This document shows positions 1 through 14,100 of a DNA stretch of 64,000 bases, piece after piece. The translations under genes were made by a program, and so were the position numbers. This stretch comes from Avena insularis (taxonomy: Eukaryota; Streptophyta; Magnoliopsida; Poales; Poaceae), in NCBI GenBank assembly GCA_023614405.1, contig CM042686.1, positions 353,436,412 through 353,500,411 of the forward strand. The letters run 5' to 3'. Below the pieces are notes generated by a model. It was not told the DNA's origin. It saw nothing but the letters and a program-made list of their open reading frames with translations, and made no database searches. Each line of letters begins with the position of its first letter. Within the stretch, counting starts at the first letter, position 1.

Positions 1-3000
1 CAGTGACATTGCATGTCTATTCTTTTAATGAACCACACCCAGTGTCATTGCATGTCTGTTCCTCTCATAAACCACACATGGATCCACCAGTGTCATTGCA
101 TGTGTTTTCTTTTCATGAACCACAGCTAGAGTCATTGCATATCTGTTATTCTCACAAACCACATAAGGATACACCAGTGTCATTGCATGTGTGTTGTTCT
201 CATGAACCATACCCAGTGTCATTGCATGTGTGTTCCTTTCACAAACTACACATGGATCCACCGGTGTCATTGGATGTGTGTTCCTCTCATGAAAAACATC
301 TAGAGTCATTGCATGTGTGTTCTTCTCACAAACCACATAAGGAAACACCATTTTCATTGCATGTGTGCTCTTTTCCCAAACCACATATGGATCCACCAGT
401 GTCATTGCATGTGTGCTATTTTCATGAACCACATCTAGAGCCATTGCATGTGTGTTCTTTCCACAGACCACATATGGATCCACCAGTGTCATTGCATGTG
501 TGTTCTTTTCATGAACCACATAAGGATCCACTAGTGTCATTGGATGTGTGTTATTTTCATGAACCACACCTAGTGTCATTGCATGCATGTTCCTCTCACA
601 AACCACACTTGGATCCACCAGTGCCATTGCACGTGTGTTCTTCTCATGAACCACAACTAGAGTCATTGCATGTGTGTTCTTCTCATGAACCACATCTAGA
701 GTCATTGCATGTCTATTCTTCTCGCATACCACATAAGGATCCAGGAGTGTCATTGGATGTGTGTTCTTTTCATGAACCACACCTAGTGTCATTGGATGTG
801 TGTTCTTCTCACAAACCACACATGGATCCAACAGTGTCATTGCATGTGTGCTCTTCTCATGAACCACAAATGGATCCACCAAGTTTCATTACATGTCTGT
901 TCCTCTCACCAACCACACATGGATCCACCAGTGACATTGCATGTCTATTCTTTTAATGAACCACACCCAGTGTCATTGCATGTCTGTTCCTCTCATAAAC
1001 CACACATGGATCCACCAGTGTCATTGCATGTGTTTTCTTTTCATGAACCACAGCTAGAGTCATTGCATATCTGTTATTCTCACAAACACAATAAGGATAC
1101 ACCAGTGTCATTGCATGTGTGTTGTTCTCATGAACCATACCCAGTGTCATTGCATGTGTGTTCCTTTCACAAACTACACATGGATCCACCGGTGTCATTG
1201 GATGTGTGTTCCTCTCATGAAAAACATCTAGAGTCATTGCATGTGTGTTCTTCTCACAAACCACATAAGGAAACACCAGTTTCATTGCATGTGTGCTCTT
1301 TTCATGAACCACATCTAGAGTCATTGCATGTCTGTTCTTTCCACAGACCACATATGGATCCACCAGTGTCATTGCATGTGTGTTCTTTTCATGAACCACA
1401 TAAGGATCCACTAGTGTCATTGGATGTGTGTTATTTTCATGAACCACACCTAGTGTCATTGCATGCATGTTCCTCTCACAAACCACACTTGGATCCACCA
1501 GTGCCATTGCACGTGTGTTCTTCTCATGAACCACAACTAGATTCATTACATGTGTGTTCTTATCATGAACCACATCTAGAGTCATTGCATGTCTATTCTT
1601 CTCACAGACCACATAAGGATCCAGGAGTGTCATTGGATGTGTGTTCTTTTCATGAACCACACCTAGTGTCATTCGATGTGTGTTCTTCTCACAAACCACA
1701 CATGGATCCACCAGTGTCATTGCATGTGTGCTCTTCTCATGAACCACACATGGATCCACCAAGTGTCATTGCATGTCTGTTCCTCTCACCAACCACACAT
1801 GGATCCACCAGTGCCATTGCATGTCTATTCTTTTAATGAACCACACCCAGTGTCATTGCATGTCTGTTCCTCTCATAAACCACACATGGATCCACCAGTG
1901 TCATTGCATGTGTTTTCTTCTCATGAACCACAGCTAGAGTCATTGCATATCTGTTATTCTCACAAACCACATAAGGATACACCAGTGTCATTGCATGTGT
2001 GTTGTTCTCATGAACCATACCCAGTGTCATTGCATGTGTGTTCCTTTCACAAACTACACATGGATCCACCGGTGTCATTGGATGTGTGTTCCTCTCATGA
2101 AAAACATCTAGAGTCATTGCATGTGTGTTCTTCTCACAAACCACATAAGGAAACACCAGTGTCATTGCATGTCCGTTCTTTTCCCAAACCACATATGGAT
2201 CCACCAGTGTCATTGCATGTGTGCTATTTTCATGAACCACATCTAGAGCCATTGCATGTCTGTTCTTTCCACAGACCACATATGGATCCACCAGTGTCAT
2301 TGCATGTGTGATCTTTTCATGAACCACATAAGGATCCACTAGTGTCATTGGATGTGTGTTATTTTCATGAACCACACCTAGTGTCATTGCATGCATGTTC
2401 CTCTCACAAACCACACTTGGATCCACCAGTGCCATTGCACGTGTGTTCTTCTCATGAACCACAACTAGAGTCATTGCACGTGTGTTCTTCTCATGAACCA
2501 CATCTAGAGTCATTGCATGTCTATTCTTCTCACATACCACATAAGGATCCAGGAGTGTCATTGGATGTGTGTTCTTTTCATGAACCACACCTAGTGTCAT
2601 TGGATGTGTGTTCTTCTCACAAACCACACATGGATCCACCAATGTCATTGCATGTGTGCTCTTCTCATGAACCACAAATGGATCCACCAAGTTTCATTAC
2701 ATGTCTGTTCCTCTCACCAACCACACATGGATCCACCAGTGCCATTGCATGTCTATTCTTTTAATGAACCACACCTAGTGTCATTGCATGTCTGTTCCTC
2801 TCATAAACCACACATGGATCCACTAGTGTCATTGCATGTGTTTTCTTCTCATGAACCATAGCTAGAGTCATTGCATATCTGTTATTCTCACAAACCACAT
2901 AAGGATACACAAGTGTCATTGCATGTGTGTTGTTCTCATGAACCATACCCAGTGTCATTGCATGTGTGTTCCTTTCACAAACTACACATGGATCCACCGG

Positions 3001-5588
3001 TGTCATTGGATGTGTGTTCCTCTCATGAACAACATCTAGAGTCGTTGCATGTGTGTTCTTCTCACAAACCACATAAGGAAACACCAGTGTCATTGCATGT
3101 GTGCTCTTTTCATGAACCACATCTAGAGTCATTGCATGTCTGTTCTTTCCACAGACCACATATGGATCCACCAGTGTCATTGCATGTGTGTTCTTTTAAT
3201 GAACCACATAAGGATCCACTAGTGTCATTGGATGTGTGTTATTTTCATGAACCACACCTAGTGTCATTGCATGCATGTTCCTCTCACAAACCACACTTGG
3301 ATCCACCAGTGCCATTGCACGTGTGTTCTTCTCATGAACAACAACTAGAGTCATTGCATGTGTGTTCTTATCATGAACCACATCTAGAGTCATTGCATGT
3401 CTATTCTTCTCACAGACCACATAAGGATCCAGGAGTGTCGTTAGATGTGTGTTCTTTTCATGAACCACACCTAGTGTCATTGGATGTGTGTTCTTCTCAC
3501 AAACCACACATGGATCCACCAGTGTCATTTCATGTGTGCTCTTCTCATGAACCACACATGGATCCACCAAGTGTCATTACATGTCTGTTCCTCTCACCAA
3601 ACACTCATGGATCCACCAGTGCCATTGCATGTCTATTCTTTTAATGAACCACACCCAGTGTCATTGCATGTCTGTTCCTCTCATCAACCACACATGGATC
3701 CACCAGTGTCATTGCATGTGTTTTCTTCTCATGAACCACAGCTAGAGTCATTGCATATCTGTTATTCTCACAAACCACATAAGGATACACCAGTGTCATT
3801 GCATGTGTGTTATTCTCATGAACCATACCCAGTGTCATTGCATGTGTGTTCCTTTCACAAACTACACATGGATCCACCGGTGTCATTGGATGTGTGTTCC
3901 TCTCATGAACAACATCTAGAGTCATTGCATGTGTGTTCTTCTCACAAACCACATAAGGAAACACCAGTGTCATTGCATGTGTGCTCTTTTCATGAACCAC
4001 ATCTAGAGTCATTGCATGTCTGTTCTTTCCACAGACCACATATGGATCCACCAGTGTCACTGCATGTGTGTTCTTTTCATGAACCACATAAGGATCCACT
4101 AGTGTCATTGGATGTGTGTTATTTTCATGAACCACACCTAGTGTCATTGCATGCATGTTCCTCTCACAAACCACACTTGGATCCACCAGTGCCATTGCAC
4201 GTGTGTTCTTCTCATGAACCACAACTAGAGTCATTGCATGTGTGTTCTTATGATGAACCACATCTAGAGTCATTGCATGTCTATTCTTCTCACAGACCAC
4301 ATAAGGATCCAGGAGTGTCATTGGATGTGTGTTCTTTTCATGAACCACACCTAGTGTCATTGGATGTGTGTTCTTCTCACAAACCACACATGGATCCACC
4401 AGTGTCATTTCATGTGTGCTCTTCTCATGAACCACACATGGATCCACCAAGTGTCATTACATGTCTGTTCCTCTCACCAACCACACATGGATCCACCAGT
4501 GCCATTGCATGTCTATTCTTTTAATGAACCACACCAAGTGTCATTGCTTGTCTGTTCCTCTCATAAACCACACATGGATCCACCAGTGTCATTGCATGTG
4601 TTTTCTTCTCATGAACCACAGCTAGAGTCATTGCATATCTGTTATTCTCACAAACCACATAAGGATACACCAGTGTCATTGCATGTGTGTTGTTCTCATG
4701 AACCATACCCAGTGTCATTGCATGTGTGTTCCTTTCACAAACTACACATGGATCCACCGGTGTCATTGGATGTGTGTTCCTCTCATGAACAACATCTAGA
4801 GTCATTGCATGTGTGTTCTTCTCACAAACCACATAAGGAAACACCAGTGTCATTGCATGTCCATTTTTTTCCCAAACCACATATGGATCCACCAGTGTCA
4901 TTGCATGTGTGCTATTTTCATGAACCACATCTAGAGTCATTGCATGTCTGTTCTTTCCACAGACCACATATGGATCCACCAGTGTCATTGCATGTGTGTT
5001 CTTTTCATGAACCACGTAAGGATCCACTAGTGTCATTGGATGTGTGTTATTTTCATGAACCACACCTAGTGTCATTGCATGCATGTTCCTCTCACAAACC
5101 ACACTTGGATCCACCAGTGCCATTGCACGTGTGTTCTTCTCATGAACCACAACTAGAGTCATTGCATGTGTGTTCTTCTCATGAACCACATATAGAGTCA
5201 TTGCATGTCTATTCTTCTCACATACCACATAAGGATCCAGGAGTGTCATTAGATGTGTGTTCTTTTCATGAACCACACCTAGTGTCATTGGATGTGTGTT
5301 CTTCTCACAAACCACACATGGATCCACCAGTGTCATTGCATGTGTTCTCTTCTCATGAACCACACATGGATCCACCAAGTGTCATTACATGTCTGTTCCT
5401 CTCACCAACCACACATGGATCCACCAGTGACATTGCATGTCTATTCTTTTAATGAACCACACCCAGTGTCATTGCATGTCTGTTCCTCTCATAAACCACA
5501 CATGGATCCACCAGTGTCATTGCATGTGTTTTCTTCTCATGAACCACAGCTAGAGTCATTGCATATCTGTTATTCTCACAAACCACAT

Positions 5589-8500
5589 AAGGATACACCA
5601 GTGTCATTGCATGTGTGTTGTTCTCATGAACCATACCGGTGTCATTGCATGTGTGTTCCTTTCACAAACTACACATGGATCCACCGGTGTCATTGGATGT
5701 GTGTTCCTCTCATGAACAACATCTAGAGTCATTGCATGTGTGTTCTTCTCACAAACCACATAAGGAAACACCAGTGTCATTGCATGTCCGTTTTTTCCCA
5801 AACCACATATGGATCCACCAGTGTCATTGCATGTGTGCTATTTTCATGAACCACATCTAGAGTCATTGCATGTCTGTTCTTTCCACAGACCACATATGGA
5901 TCCACCAGTGTCATTGCATGTGTGTTCTTTTCATGAACCACATAAGGATCCACTAGTGTCATTGGATGTGTGTTATTTTCATGAACCACACCTAGTGTCA
6001 TTGCATGCATGTTCCTCTCACAAACCACACTTGGATCTTGCACGTGTGTTCTTCTCATGAACCACAACTAGAGTCATTGCATGTGTGTTCTTCTCATGAA
6101 CCACATCTAGAGTCATTGCATGTCTATTCTTCTCACATACCACATAAGGATCCAGGAGTGTCATTGGATGTGTGTTCTTTTCATGAACCACACCTAGTGT
6201 CATTGGATGTGTGTTCTTCTCACAAACCACACATGGATCCACCAGTGTCATTGCATGTGTTCTCTTCTCATGAACCACAAATGGATCCACCAAGTTTCAT
6301 TACATGTCTGTTCCTCTCACCAACCACACATGGATCCACCAGTGCCATTGCATGTCTATTCTTTTAATGAACCACACCCAGTGTCATTGCATGTCTGTTC
6401 CTCTCATAAACCACACATGGATCCACCAGTGTCATTGCATGTGTTTTCTTCTCATGAACCATAGCTAGAGTCATTGCATATCTGTTATTCTCACAAACCA
6501 CATAAGGATACACCAGTGTCATTGCATGTGTGTTGTTCTCATGAACCATACCCAGTGTCATTGCATGTGTGTTCCTTTCACAAACTACACATGGATCCAC
6601 CGGTGTCATTGGATGTGTGTTCCTCTCATGAACAACATCTAGAGTCATTGCATGTGTGTTCTTCTCACAAACCACATAATGAAACACCAGTGTCATTGCA
6701 TGTGTGCTCTTTTCATGAACCACATCTAGAGTCATTGCATGTCTGTTCTTTCCACAGACCACATATGGATCCACCAGTGTCATTGCATGTGTGTTCTTTT
6801 AATGAACCACATAAGGATCCACTAGTGTCATTGGATGTGTGTTATTTTCATGAACCACACCTAGTGTCATTGCATGCATGTTCCTCTCACAAACCACACT
6901 TGGATCCACCAGTGCCATTGCACGTGTGTTCTTCTCATGAACCACAACTAGAGTCATTGCATGTGTGTTCTTATCATGAACCACATCTAGAGTCATTGCA
7001 TGTCTATTCTTCTCACATACCACATAAGGATCCAGGAGTGTCATTGGATGTGTGTTCTTTTCATGAACCACACCTAGTGTCATTAGATGTGTGTTCTTCT
7101 CACAAACCACACATGGATGCACTAGTGTCATTTCATGTGTGCTCTTCTCATGAACCACACATGGATCCACCAAGTGTCATTACATGTCTGTTCCTCTCAC
7201 CAACCACTCATGGATCCACCAGTGCCATTGCATGTCTATTCTTTTAATGAACCACACCCAGTGTCATTGCATGTCTGTTCCTCTCATAAACCACACATGG
7301 ATCCACCAGTGTCATTGCATGTGTTTTCTTCTCATGAACCACAGCTAGAGTCATTGCATATCTGTTATTCTCACAAACCACATAAGGATACACCAGTGTC
7401 ATTGCATGTGTGTTCCTTTCACAAACTACACATGGATCCACCGGTGTCATTGGATGTGAATTCCTCTCATGAACAACATCTAGAGTCATTGCATGTGTGT
7501 TCTTCTCACAAACCACATAAGGAAACACCAGTGTCATTGCATGTGTGCTCTTTTCATGAACCACATCTAGAGTCATTGCATGTCTGTTCTTTCCACAGAC
7601 CACATATGGATCCACCAGTGTCATTGCATGTGTGTTCTTTTCATGAACCACATAAGGATCCACTAGTGTCATTGGATGTGTGTTATTTTCATGAACCACA
7701 CCTAGTGTCATTGCATGCATGTTCCTCTCACAAACCACACTTGGATCCACCAGTGCCATTGCACGTGTGTTCTTCTCATGAACCACAACTAGAGTCATTG
7801 CATGTGTGTTCTTCTCATGAACCACATATAGAGTCATTGCATGTCTATTCTTCTCACATACCACATAAGGATCCAGGAGTGTCATTGGATGTGTGTTCTT
7901 TTCATGAACCACACCTAGTGTCATTGGATGTGTGTTCTTCTCACAAACCACACATGGATCCACCAGTGTCATTGCATGTGTTCTCTTCTCATGAACCACA
8001 CATGGATCCACCAAGTGTCATTACATGTTTGTTCCTCACCAACCACACATGGATCCACCAGTGACATTGCATGTCTATTCTTTTAATGAACCACACCCAG
8101 TGTCATTGCATGTCTGTTCCTCTCATAAACCACATGGATCCACCAGTGTCATTGCATGTGTTTTCTTCTCATGAACCACAGCTAGAGTCATTGCATATCA
8201 TATTCTCACAAACCACATAAGGATACACCAGTGTCATTGCATGTGTGTTGTTCTCATGAACCATACCCAGTGTCATTGCATGTGTGTTCCTTTCATAAAC
8301 TACACATGGATCCACCGGTGTCATTGGATGTGTGTTCCTCTCATGAACAACATCTAGAGTCATTGCATGTGTGTTCTTCTCACAAACCACATAAGGAAAC
8401 ACCAGTGTCATTGCATGTTTCTTTTCCCAAACCACATATGGATCCACAGGTGTCATGGCATGTGTGCTATTTTCATGAACCACATCTAGAGCCATTGCAT

Positions 8501-11125
8501 GTCTTTTCTTTCCACAGACCACATATGGATCCACCAGTGTCATTGCATGTGTGTTCTTTTCATGAACCACATAAGGATCCACTAGTGTCATTGGATGTGT
8601 GTTATTTTCATGAACCACACCTAGTGTCATTGCATGCATGTTCCTCTCACAAACCACACTTGGATCCACCAGTGCCATTGCACGTGTGTTCTTCTCATGA
8701 ACCACAACTAGAGTCATTGCATGTGTGTTCTTCTCATGAACCACATCTAGAGTCATTGCATGTATATTCTTCTCACATACCACATAAGGATCCAGGAGTG
8801 TCATTGGATGTGTTTTTTTTCATGAACCACACCTAGTGTCATTGGATGTGTGTTCTTCTCACAAACCACACATGGATCCAGCAGTGTCATTGCATGTGTG
8901 CTCTTCTCATGAACCACACATGGATCCACCAAGTGTCATTACATGTCTGTTCCTCTCACCAACCACACATGGATCCACCGGTGCCATTGCATGTCTATTC
9001 TTTAATGAACCACACCCAGTGTCATTGCATGTCTGTTCCTCTCTCATAAACCACACATGGATCCACCAGTGTCATTGCATGTGTTTTCTTCTCATGAACC
9101 ACAACTAGAGTCATTGCATATCTGTTATTCTCACAAACCACATAAGGATACACCAGTGTCATTGCATGTGTGTTGTTCTCATGAACCATACCCAGTGTCA
9201 TTGCATGTGTGTTCCTTTCACAAACTACACATGGATCCACCGGTGTCATTGGATGTGTGTTCCTCTCATGAACAACATCTAGAGTCATTGCATGTGTGTT
9301 CTTCTCACAAACCACATAAGGAAACACCAGTGTCATTGCATGTGTGCTCTTTTCATGAACCACATCTAGAGTCATTGCATGTCTGTTCTTTCCACAGACC
9401 ACATATGGATCCACCAGTGTCATTGCATGTGTGTTCTTTTCATGAACCACATAAGGATCCACTAGTGTCATTGGATGTGTGTTATTTTCATGAACCACAC
9501 CTAGTGTCATTGCATGCATGTTCCTCTCACAAACCACACTTGGATCCACCAGTGCCATTGCACGTGTGTTCTTCTCATGAACCACAACTAGAGTCATTGC
9601 ATGTGTGTTCTTATCATGAACCACATCTAGAGTCATTGCATGTCTATTCTTCTCACAGACCACATAAGGATCCAGGAGTGTCATTGGATGTGTGTTCTTT
9701 TCATGAACCACACCTAGTGTCATTGGATGTGTGTTCTTCTCACAAACCACAGATGGATCCACCAGTGTCATTTCATGTGTGCTCTTCTCATGAACCACAC
9801 ATGGATCCACCAAGTGTCATTACATGTCTGTTCCTCTCACCAACCACACATGGATCCACCGGTGCCATTGCATGTCTATTATTTTAATGAACCACACCCA
9901 GTGTCATTGCATGTCTGTTCCTCTCATAAACCACACATGGATCCACCAGTGTCATTGCATGTGTTTTCTTCTCATGAACCACAGCTAGAGTCATTGCATA
10001 TCTGTTATTCTCACAAACCACATAAGGATACACCAGTGTCATTGCATGTGTGTTGTTCTCATGAACCATACCCAGTGTCATTGCATGTGTGTTCCTTTCA
10101 CAAACTACACATGGATCCACCGGTTTCATTGGATGTGTGTTCCTCTCATGAACAACATCTAGAGTCATTGCATGTGTGTTCTTCTCACAAACCTAATAAG
10201 GAAACACCAGTGTCATTGCATGTCCGTTTTTTCCCCAAACCACATATGGATCCACCAGTGTCATTGCATGTGTGCTATTTTCATGAACCACATCTAGAGT
10301 CATTGCATGTATGTTCTTTCCACAGACCACATATGGATCCACCAGTGTCATTGCATGTGTGTTCTTTTCATGAACCAAATAAGGATCCACTAGTGTCATT
10401 GGATGTGTGTTATTTTCATGAACCACACCTAGTGTCATTGCATGCATGTTCCTCTCACAAACCACACTTGGATCCACCAGTGCCATTGCACGTGTGTTCT
10501 TCTCATGAACCACAACTAGAGTCATTGCATGTGTGTTCTTCTCATGAACCACATCTAGAGTCATTGCATGTCTATTCTTCTCACATACCACATAAGGATC
10601 CAGGAGTGTCATTGGATGTGTGTTCTTTTCATGAACCACACCTAGTGTCATTGGATGTGTGTTCTTCTCACAAACCACACATGGATCCACCAGTGTCATT
10701 GCATGTGTGCTATTCTCATGAACCACAAATGGATCCACCAAGTTTCATTACATGTTTGTTCCTCTCACCAACCACACATGGATCCACCAGTGCCATTGCA
10801 TGTCTATTCTTTTAATGAACCACACCCAGTGTCATTGCATGTCTGTTCCTCTCATAAACCACACATGGATCCACCAGTGTCATTGCATGTGTTTTCTTCT
10901 CATGAACCACAGCTAGAGTCATTGCATATCTGTTATTCTCACAAACCACATAAGGATACACCAGTGTCATTGCATTTGTGTTGTTCTCATGAACCATACC
11001 CAGTGTCATTGCATGTGTGTTCCTTTCATAAACTACACATGGATCCACCGGTGTCATTGGATGTGTGTTCCTCTCATGAACAACATCTAGAGTCATTGCA
11101 TGTGTGTTCTTCTCACAAACCACAT
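5589..11125. repeat. Tandem segmental duplication inside the array, copy A (~5.54 kb)
   Basis: Six consecutive higher-order repeats here recur about 5,538 bp downstream in the same order with the same private variants. One example is the 13-bp-shortened junction GGATCTTGCACGTG at about 6,031, found again at about 11,569. Another is the unit lacking the GTTGTTCTCATG monomers at about 7,400 and 12,935. The boundaries are approximate because the flanking sequence is also repeat. The copies differ mainly by short indels. Confidence 0.8.
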
Positions 11126-14100
11126 AAGGATACACCAGTGTCATTGCATTTGTGTTGTTCTCATGAACCATACCCAGTGTCATTGCATGTGTGTTCCTTT
11201 CACAAACTACACATGGATCCACCGGTGTCATTGGATGTGTGTTCCTCTCATGAACAACATCTAGAGTCATTGCATGTGTGTTCTTCTCACAAACCACATA
11301 AGGAAACACCAGTGTCATTGCATGTCCGTTTTTTCCCAAACCACATATGGATCCACCAGTGTCATTGCATGTGTGCTATTTTCATGAACCACATCTAGAG
11401 TCATTGCATGTCTGTTCTTTCCACAGACCACATATGGATCCACCAGTGTCATTGCATGTGTGTTCTTTTCATGAACCACATAAGGATCCACTAGTGTCAT
11501 TGGATGTGTGTTATTTTCATGAACCACACCTAGTGTCATTGCATGCATGTTCCTCTCACAAACCACACTTGGATCTTGCACGTGTGTTCTTCTCATGAAC
11601 CACAACTAGAGTCATTGCATGTGTGTTCTTCTCATGAACCACATCTAGAGTCATTGCATGTCTATTCTTCTCACATACCACATAAGGATCCAGGAGTGTC
11701 ATTGGATGTGTGTTCTTTTCATGAACCACACCTAGTGTCATTGGATGTGTGTTCTTCTCACAAACCACACATGGATCCACCAGTGTCATTGCATGTGTTC
11801 TCTTCTCATGAACCACAAATGGATCCACCAAGTTTCATTACATGTCTGTTCCTCTCACCAACCACACATGGATCCACCAGTGCCATTGCATGTCTATTCT
11901 TTTAATGAACCACACCCAGTGTCATTGCATGTCTGTTCCTCTCATAAACCACACATGGATCCACCAGTGTCATTGCATGTGTTTTCTTCTCATGAACCAT
12001 AGCTAGAGTCATTGCATATCTGTTATTCTCACAAACCACATAAGGATACACCAGTGTCATTGCATGTGTTGTTCTCATGAACCATACCAGTGTCATTGCA
12101 TGTGTGTTCCTTTCACAAACTACATGGATCCACCGGTGTCATTGGATGTGTGTTCCTCTCATGAACAACATCTAGAGTCATTGCATGTGTGTTCTTCTCA
12201 CAAACCACATAAGGAAACACCAGTGTCATTGCATGTGTGCTCTTTTCATGAACCACATCTAGAGTCATTGCATGTCTGTTCTTTCCACAGACCACATATG
12301 GATCCACCAGTGTCATTGCATGTGTGTTCTTTTAATGAACCACATAAGGATCCACTAGTGTCATTGGATGTGTGTTATTTTCATGAACCACACCTAGTGT
12401 CATTGCATGCATGTTCCTCTCACAAACCACACTTGGATCCACCAGTGCCATTGCACGTGTGTTCTTCTCATGAACCACAACTAGAGTCATTGCATGTGTG
12501 TTCTTATCATGAACCACATCTAGAGTCATTGCATGTCTATTCTTCTCACATACCACATAAGGATCCAGGAGTGTCATTGGATGTGTGTTCTTTTCATGAA
12601 CCACACCTAGTGTCATTGGATGTGTGTTCTTCTCACAAACCACACATGGATGCACTAGTGTCATTTCATGTGTGCTCTTCTCATGAACCACACATGGATC
12701 CACCAAGTGTCATTACATGTCTGTTCCTCTCACCAACCACTCATGGATCCACCAGTGCCATTGCATGTCTATTCTTTTAATGAACCACACCCAGTGTCAT
12801 TGCATGTCTGTTCCTCTCATAAACCACACATGGATCCACCAGTGTCATTGCATGTGTTTTCTTCTCATGAACCACAGCTAGAGTCATTGCATATCTGTTA
12901 TTCTCACAAACCACATAAGGATACACCAGTGTCATTGCATGTGTGTTCCTTTCACAAACTACACATGGATCCACCGGTGTCATTGGATGTGAATTCCTCT
13001 CATGAACAACATCTAGAGTCATTGCATGTGTGTTCTTCTCACAAACCACATAAGGAAACACCAGTGTCATTGCATGTGTGCTCTTTTCATGAACCACATC
13101 TAGAGTCATTGCATGTCTGTTCTTTCCACAGACCACATATGGATCCACCAGTGTCATTGCATGTGTGTTCTTTTCATGAACCACATAAGGATCCACTAGT
13201 GTCATTGGATGTGTGTTATTTTCATGAACCACACCTAGTGTCATTGCATGCATGTTCCTCTCACAAACCACACTTGGATCCACCAGTGCCATTGCACGTG
13301 TGTTCTTCTCATGAACCACAACTAGAGTCATTGCATGTGTGTTCTTCTCATGAACCACATATAGAGTCATTGCATGTCTATTCTTCTCACATACCACATA
13401 AGGATCCAGGAGTGTCATTGGATGTGTGTTCTTTTCATGAACCACACCTAGTGTCATTGGATGTGTGTTCTTCTCACAAACCACACATGGATCCACCAGT
13501 GTCATTGCATGTGTTCTCTTCTCATGAACCACACATGGATCCACCAAGTGTCATTACATGTTTGTTCCTCTCACCAACCACACATGGATCCACCAGTGAC
13601 ATTGCATGTCTATTCTTTTAATGAACCACACCCAGTGTCATTGCATGTCTGTTCCTCTCATAAACCACACATGGATCCACCAGTGTCATTGCATGTGTTT
13701 TCTTCTCATGAACCACAGCTAGAGTCATTGCATATCTGTTATTCTCACAAACCACATAAGGATACACCAGTGTCATTGCATGTGTGTTGTTCTCATGAAC
13801 CATACCCAGTGTCATTGCATGTGTGTTCCTTTCATAAACTACACATGGATCCACCGGTGTCATTGGATGTGTGTTCCTCTCATGAACAACATCTAGAGTC
13901 ATTGCATGTGTGTTCTTCTCACAAACCACATAAGGAAACACCAGTGTCATTGCATGTCCGTTCTTTTCCCAAACCACATATGGATCCACCAGTGTCATGG
14001 CATGTGTGCTATTTTCATGAACCACATCTAGAGCCATTGCATGTCTGTTCTTTCCACAGACCACATATGGATCCACCAGTGTCATTGCATGTGTGTTCTT

